Below, piece by piece: positions 8,601-11,430 of a stretch of 11,430 nucleotides of DNA. This stretch comes from JBCBSS01 sp039819065 (GTDB lineage: Bacteria; Bacteroidota; Bacteroidia; Cytophagales; Cyclobacteriaceae). The notes under the pieces were generated by a model that saw only the letters and a list, made by a program, of their open reading frames with translations, was not told the origin of the DNA and did not search any database. Positions within the stretch are counted from its first letter, which is position 1; each line of letters begins with the position of its first letter. The DNA lies in the NCBI GenBank assembly GCA_039819065.1, contig JBCBSS010000197.1, positions 1 to 11,430 on the forward strand. The letters are read 5' to 3'. The position numbers and the translations under genes were made by a program.

Positions 8601-8925
8601 TGTTAGGATCTATGGTGACACATCCAATAGAATAACTGCCCTGGCTGTCAAAAACAGGCGTGTATGTAGTACCGGCATTGGAGGTTTTCCATACGCCACC
8701 GGCAGCAACCGCTACATAATATTCTTTGGGGTTATGCTCGTTGACGGCAAAATCAGAAATACGGCCAGAGGTCAAAGCCGGACCTATGCTTCTGAACTTT
8801 AAACCGGAGACAGAAAGCTCTTCAAAAGCGCTTTTGGTAGGTTCACTATTCTGGTTTCTTTTACGCTGTGCATCCATTGTAAATGGCACTAGCGCTAATA
8901 GGAAAATAAGGATTCGAAATTTCAT
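5626..8925 (-). CDS. Large exported BNR/Asp-box propeller protein (VPS10/sortilin-like 'glycosyl hydrolase')
   Basis: The 1099-residue product starts at the ATG complementary to 8923-8925, giving the signal peptide MKFRILIFLLALVPFTMDAQ; an in-frame start at 8955 would bury it. Residues about 40-735 hold some eleven Asp-box motifs (S/T-x-D/N-x-G-x-T/S-W/F/Y), such as SNDGGKSW, TTDGGKTW, STDGGATW, SRDGGKTF, SNDQGNSW, TENGGSSW and STDKGRTW. Each follows a 'DP.....Y.....G' strand pair, so two beta-propellers are likely. 'TFGRGFYVLDD' (726-736) is typical of bacterial proteins annotated as VPS10/sortilin-like glycosyl hydrolases. A charged linker (about 800-840), an Ig-like strand region (840-930) and a helical C-terminus (940-1080) follow. 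Enzymatic activity is not proven for this family and no catalytic set is evident. I see no obvious type IX secretion tail. It is transcribed alone, divergent from the sigma factor gene. Confidence 0.92.
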   Translation of the reverse strand: MKFRILIFLLALVPFTMDAQRKRNQNSEPTKSAFEELSVSGLKFRSIGPALTSGRISDFAVNEHNPKEYYVAVAAGGVWKTSNAGTTYTPVFDSQGSYSIGCVTIDPNNPNVVWVGSGENNNQRSVAYGDGIYKSNDGGKSWTNMGLKNSEHIGKIIVDPNNSDVVYVAAIGPLWSDGGERGVYKTTDGGKTWNAVLTIDKHTGVNDIIMDPRDSDVLYASAYQRRRHVFTYLGGGPGSGMYKSTDGGATWNKINKGLPSVDMGRIGLAIAPSNPEIIYAIVEAAQGKGGFFKSTNRGASWKKQGGYHSSGNYYQEIVVDPNDPETIYGMDTWMQISRDGGKTFKVLGEVSKHVDNHCLWIDPNDSDHFMAGCDGGIYESWDGAKTWDFKANLPVTQFYKVALDNAEPFYNVFGGTQDNFSLGGPSRSVSGNGIANEEWWITHGGDGFETQVDQSNENIIYAQSQYGVLVRYDKASGEEVGIQPQPRKGENAYRWNWDAPLVISNFNNKRLYFAANKVFRSNDQGNSWEVISDDLTQQINRNELNVMGRVWGIDAIAKNGSTSPYGTIVAMDESPKNENLLYVGTDDGLIQVTENGGSSWTRVSSFPGVPSRTYVNMVLASQHDENVVFACFNNHKNGDFKPYVYKSTDKGRTWRSITTNLPERGSSYSIAQDHIDPNLLFVGTEFGVFVSNNGGGKWKQVKAGVPTIAVRDLAIQRRENDLVLGTFGRGFYVLDDYSALRKTNNTILAKEAELFDVRDPFLYEQSHPLGLPGVAFQGDSYYLGDNLGPVAMFTYYLKDNIKSLKEQRQEREKKAKKDGQNNPYPSYDALKAEREEKAPQLLFTIKNNQGKVVRKLTTKPTKGLNRITWDLRYTDTDPISLSKPAFYNPWGDSDKGILVSPGEYTVALSKIVADKVTEIAGPVSFTVKALDNRSLPATDRIALDEFNKKVLKLSGTVGAARQTIREVRNQLRHINAALVRAEVPHDSELISNARKLEKTVADISTQLNGDGVAGTLDQGRPPTVGGRVGMLVYQLFASTSDPTQTNRDSYAIAAEEFKPILASLKKLVNEDLKSLQDQLVETGAPYTPYSLPNVPAFEE

Positions 8926-8986
8926 AATGGGTTCATGGTCATGTTGGATTACCAAGTTAAAGCAGGCATTTCAAAATGAAAAACTG

Positions 8987-8996
8987 ATACGGTATA
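8987..8996 (-). promoter_or_regulatory. TATACCGTAT element upstream of the BNR gene
   Basis: Read on the minus strand, 8996-8987 is TATACCGTAT, ending about 61 bases before the BNR gene ATG. The identical 10-mer occurs on the plus strand at 10978-10987, about 64 bases before the ATG of the last gene. Downstream on the minus strand is TCATTTTG (8979-8972), one base off the Bacteroidota -7 box. A promoter or operator is possible; the evidence is one shared word and its position. Confidence 0.3.
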
Positions 8997-9069
8997 TATG
9001 TGATGGGTGGTATTGGCATCGCTAACCATCTACCAGGAGAGTCTGTCAGAGTACGAATGAGATGGAAAT

Positions 9070-9092
9070 GTCAACTGGGTTGAACAAAGTAT
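9070..9092 (+). promoter_or_regulatory. Possible regulatory motif upstream of the sigma factor gene
   Basis: The segment with CAACTGG (9072-9078), then TTGAACAAAGTAT (9080-9092), aligns with 10956-10980 upstream of the last gene with two one-base gaps and about 20 identities. In both places the start codon follows 70-85 bases later. TTAATTTG (9100-9107), one base off a -7 box, follows. This could be a shared promoter or operator; the match was found by eye. Confidence 0.3.
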
Positions 9093-9175
9093 TTCTGATT
9101 TAATTTGAGCATAGATAACACGCCCGGCTCGGTTGCGTATGAATTAGAACTGGCGGTGGCCGGAAGCAATAATTA

Positions 9176-9772
9176 ATGGTTGCTAGTAACGCTTTAATGG
9201 AAATCAAAAGTTATCAACAAGCCTCAGAGATTTGGATAAACTGCAAAGACAGGATGCAGGCTTTCATTTACAGCAAAGTCCATGATCTTGAATTGGCCGA
9301 AGAGATCAACTCTCAGGTGCTTCAAAAGTTGCTTGATTCCTGTTGTTCTGGCAAAGCAATCAATCATGTATCATCTTGGGTGCATCGTATCGCCTACAAT
9401 ACGCTGATAGATGAGCTAAAAAAACGCAGCAAGCATAGTGCTGTAGATCATGAGTTGGAGACAACCGAATCCCGAATAACGTATAAAGAATTGGCTGAGT
9501 TTATAGAACCACTCATTGGTTTTCTACCAGAAAAATATGCCACCCCATTGGTCATGGCGGACATTGAGGGCATCAAACAAGACGAGATCGCAAAACGATT
9601 GGGGTTATCGATAAGCGGTGCAAAAAGTAGAATTCAGCGAGCGAGAGCGTTATTAAAACAGGAAATAAATACTTGTTTTCACCTTGACCAGGAAAACCCC
9701 ACCTGCCTGAATGGCTTTCAGTTAAAAGCCACCTGCGAGCCTCTTCAGAGGCATATAGAGAAAGAGTCATAA
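9176..9772 (+). CDS. ECF-type RNA polymerase sigma factor, SigZ-like with Cys tail
   Basis: A 198-residue sigma-70 family protein. Region 2 covers about residues 18-85, with 'LAEEINSQVLQKLL' as the core-binding helix and 'SWVHRIAYNTLIDELKKR' as the -10-recognition end. Region 4 covers about 108-160: LPEKYATPLVMADIEG, then the helix-turn-helix QDEIAKRLGLSISGAKSRI and RARALLKQ. After region 4 comes a 35-residue tail with cysteines at 167, 177 and 187 and His169. This recalls the Cys/Asp-containing tail of SigZ-type ECF factors. An alternative ATG at 9197 (residue 8) may be the true start. No anti-sigma factor or FecR gene adjoins it, so control may lie in the tail or in its own promoter (inference). 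It lies 50 bp before the PAP2 gene and divergent from the BNR gene. Confidence 0.9.
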   Translation: MVASNALMEIKSYQQASEIWINCKDRMQAFIYSKVHDLELAEEINSQVLQKLLDSCCSGKAINHVSSWVHRIAYNTLIDELKKRSKHSAVDHELETTESRITYKELAEFIEPLIGFLPEKYATPLVMADIEGIKQDEIAKRLGLSISGAKSRIQRARALLKQEINTCFHLDQENPTCLNGFQLKATCEPLQRHIEKES

Positions 9773-9822
9773 TTATTTTGCGTCTTTTCTAATAGTCATC
9801 AGTCATAAAGAAAAAATATGAC

Positions 9823-10728
9823 ATGATGAACAAAATCAAATTATTGACAGCAGCCATCGCAGTACTTGTAACGCTGAATAGCTGCTACGCACAACCATCC
9901 GGAGGTATTTCCAATTTAAGCCCACAAGAGCCGGTTACAAATCATTACAGGGATTTACAAAAATTGAGTGCCCTACCTCGGCAGGAAATGGCATGGATGG
10001 ATGCTATTTCCTACCCGCCCTCTCAGTATAGAAACCACACCATGCTGTTCGCACTAAGTAAACCAGTTTACCTCACTTCCGACCAGGTAGACTTTTTGGT
10101 ACACTCAGTCAACTTTCCAGCCAACAGTTCTAAACAAACCCGTGCTGAACTGGACTTCCTACTGGAGTTACAAGCTAAGCGGACTCCACAACAGGTAGAA
10201 AGGGTAATGACCATTGCCAGAATAGGTTATTGGCCCGACGCAGGTTGGCTTGAATCACACCCTAGTTATCAAAGAAATATTGAAAACCTGTTCTTTGAAG
10301 TGTATGAGGTCATGGGAAAAGAACATAATCCAAGCAAGCATCCTGAGACGGTGAAACTTTTGAAAGGTGCAATGGTGGACATGAGGTTAATGGAATTTGC
10401 CGTGAAATATCATTTGCTCCGCGCCAGACCTTATCAGCTGGAAACCAAACTCGAACCATTGGTGACCATAGGTTCACCCTCCTTTGCCAGTGGACATACC
10501 CTTTGGGCCTACGTTCAGGCTTACATCCTGGCTGAGTTGATTCCAGAAAAGAGAGCAGAATTTATCAAGCTAGCCTACGAAATAGGTTATTCCAGAGAAC
10601 TTATGGGTGTACACTACCCCAGCGACGAAGAAACGGCGAGGCTACTTGCGCATAGAATGGTTTGGTTGATGTGGCATACGCAAACCTTTCAGGAAGACTT
10701 TGTCAAAGCCCAAGAGGAATGGGAATGA
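9823..10728 (+). CDS. Exported PAP2-family (acid phosphatase-like) phosphatase
   Basis: This 301-residue protein has all three PAP2/vanadium-haloperoxidase phosphatase motifs: K195-x6-R202-P203 (KYHLLRARP), P219-S-x-x-S-G-H225 (PSFASGHT), and S257-R-x5-H264-x3-D268 (SRELMGVHYPSD). The two histidines and the Asp form the usual phospho-histidine machinery. The layout is nearest to soluble class A acid phosphatases, as it has no membrane bundle. The N-terminus is a signal sequence with LNSC, so Cys21 may be lipidated; cleavage after CYA is the alternative. It should dephosphorylate a phosphate ester in the periplasm or at the outer membrane; substrate unknown. ATG codons at 9823 and 9826 are both possible. 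It follows the sigma factor by 50 bp and may share its transcript. Confidence 0.9.
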   Translation: MMNKIKLLTAAIAVLVTLNSCYAQPSGGISNLSPQEPVTNHYRDLQKLSALPRQEMAWMDAISYPPSQYRNHTMLFALSKPVYLTSDQVDFLVHSVNFPANSSKQTRAELDFLLELQAKRTPQQVERVMTIARIGYWPDAGWLESHPSYQRNIENLFFEVYEVMGKEHNPSKHPETVKLLKGAMVDMRLMEFAVKYHLLRARPYQLETKLEPLVTIGSPSFASGHTLWAYVQAYILAELIPEKRAEFIKLAYEIGYSRELMGVHYPSDEETARLLAHRMVWLMWHTQTFQEDFVKAQEEWE

Positions 10729-10738
10729 GAACCCATTC
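10717..10738 (+). terminator. Hairpin across the end of the PAP2 gene
   Basis: GAATGGG (10717-10723) pairs perfectly with CCCATTC (10732-10738) around an 8-base loop that contains the TGA stop (10726-10728). The following TGGTTTA is only mildly T-rich, so this is a candidate intrinsic terminator or an mRNA 3' stem. Confidence 0.4.
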
Positions 10739-10776
10739 TGGTTTACATGTGATGAGTCTTCACTTGGGTCAAATAA

Positions 10777-10895
10777 AAGACTGTATTTGCTAAACATTCA
10801 CACGCGCTGAGTTCAAATCTGTCAGTGTTGCTACGATGAGCAAAGCCAGTGTAACATGGATTAAAGCACCTAGAACGTGTATTTGCAAGACTGTA
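10777..10895 (+). repeat. Permuted 14-mer repeat pair
   Basis: AAGACTGTATTTGC occurs at 10777-10790. TGTATTTGCAAGACTGTA occurs at 10878-10895, which is exactly what an 18-base slice of a tandem array of that 14-mer would read. The copies lie about 100 bases apart in noncoding DNA. They may be protein-binding sites or a decayed tandem repeat. Confidence 0.4.
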
Positions 10896-10984
10896 AGAGG
10901 TCAGCATTGAAAATTGAAAGATTGATAATCATGTAATAGAAAATGCGAGGTAAGTGCCAACTGGACTTGGACAAAAGTATACCG

Positions 10985-10992
10985 TATATTTG
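10985..10992 (+). promoter_or_regulatory. Bacteroidota -7 promoter box for the last gene
   Basis: TATATTTG is an exact match to the TAnnTTTG -7 element of the major Bacteroidota sigma factor, and the only exact one I found in the intergenic regions here. The upstream CTTG (10966-10969) is 15 bases away, closer than the usual spacing of about 19-21 to a -33 TTTG, so the -33 half is weak. Transcription would start near 11000, leaving a leader of about 50 bases before the ATG at 11052. Confidence 0.4.
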
Positions 10993-11051
10993 AAAGGTTG
11001 GTAACACGCAAAATGCGTTTTACATTAATATTGTAGAGCATAATCGGAACC

Positions 11052-11430
11052 ATGAATAAACTTTTTCTAACACTCATTTTTGTTCAACTGACTTTAGTCA
11101 GTTTTAGTCAACCTTCAGACGAAGATTTGATCTTACTTGCTAAGATTTATAGGAGCTATCATTTTTCAAACGTTCCAGCTAACAACGTCTTTGACCAACT
11201 CAACTCATTGGAATCAGAAGAATTAAAAACTTCTGCCAGTTTCATTTCCGAATTGATAAAAACGAATAATTCCATCGCAACTAAAAAGTACTTAACAAAG
11301 CCTGACAAGAATACTCTGGAAAACCTGTTAATCATACGATCAATTAACTGGAACTTAAGAGAAGCTGACCCAATAGACAACTCCCAGCTAATTGACAGTC
11401 TAAGAAATAGTGAAACAGATTACTTGGAAC
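11052..11430 (+). CDS. Exported protein of unknown function, N-terminal part (cut by window edge)
   Basis: An open frame runs from ATG 11052 to the window end without a stop (126 codons so far). It starts with a typical signal peptide, MNKLFLTLIFVQLTLVSFSQ, cleaved before PSDED. The visible mature part is polar and helix-prone, with no cysteine and no motif I recognise. The codon use and the signal peptide ending in FSQ match other exported proteins in this window, which supports a real gene. A promoter-like box lies about 60 bases upstream. The function cannot be assigned from this part; the C-terminal part lies outside the window. Confidence 0.75.
   Translation, partial: MNKLFLTLIFVQLTLVSFSQPSDEDLILLAKIYRSYHFSNVPANNVFDQLNSLESEELKTSASFISELIKTNNSIATKKYLTKPDKNTLENLLIIRSINWNLREADPIDNSQLIDSLRNSETDYLE

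Larger units (their letters stand above)
10729..11051. other. 323 bp noncoding gap
   Basis: I see no credible gene here: the longest ATG-led frame I traced by hand is about 24 codons (from 10836) with nothing to support it. It holds the right arm of the PAP2 hairpin, two copies of a permuted AAGACTGTATTTGC word (10777-10790 and 10878-10895), the motif shared with the sigma gene upstream region (10956-10987), and a -7 promoter box (10985-10992). Confidence 0.7.

Noticed and set aside
8926..8955. Ten-residue N-terminal extension of the BNR protein
   Set aside because: The extension (VIQHDHEP...) precedes a perfect signal peptide beginning at the ATG of 8925, so it is not likely translated.
9124..9163. 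CCGGC / GCCGG arms before the sigma factor gene, considered as an attC-like site
   Set aside because: Arms are only 5 bases and I found no attC core triplets in the right order, and no integrase in the window.

Overview
The window looks like a chromosomal stretch of a Bacteroidota bacterium, probably a marine or soil member of the Cytophagales; this is an inference. The clues are moderate to low GC, A-rich leaders with almost no Shine-Dalgarno sequences, Bacteroidota-style signal peptides ending in ...FAQ, ...FSQ or ...DAQ, and one exact TAnnTTTG -7 box. The families also fit: DUF2268 protease, YbhB/YbcL-type PEBP protein, large BNR-propeller 'glycosyl hydrolase'. No rRNA, tRNA, CRISPR array, transposase or phage gene was seen.

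Layout. Positions 61-5470 hold seven plus-strand genes: a six-helix membrane protein (DUF4386-like), an ABM-type small monooxygenase-fold protein, an AraC-family regulator, a secreted PEBP/Raf-kinase-inhibitor-like protein, a P-loop kinase-like NTPase, a GNAT acetyltransferase, and a secreted DUF2268 zinc protease. Only kinase and GNAT are close enough (25 bp) to be a clear operon. The others are separated by 80-215 bp, so this is mostly a row of single genes of small-molecule, stress or regulatory flavour. A hairpin at 5520-5554 separates this block from a convergent minus-strand gene (5626-8925) for a 1099-residue exported protein with two stretches of Asp-box repeats, an Ig-like part and a helical C-terminus.

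Divergent from that gene, across about 250 bp, lies an ECF sigma factor (9176-9772) of the SigZ type with a Cys-containing tail and no visible anti-sigma gene. It is followed 50 bp later by a PAP2-family phosphatase with all three catalytic motifs (9823-10728). A 323 bp noncoding gap with permuted short repeats and a promoter-like box leads to the start of another secreted protein (11052 onward) that runs off the window.

I do not see a clearly new multi-gene system. The signals most worth a second look are: the sigma factor with three tail cysteines exactly ten residues apart; sequence words shared between the noncoding DNA around the sigma/BNR divergent promoter and the promoter of the last gene; two mutually exclusive long-range stems upstream of the kinase/GNAT pair; and the permuted 14-mer repeat in the 10.8 kb gap.
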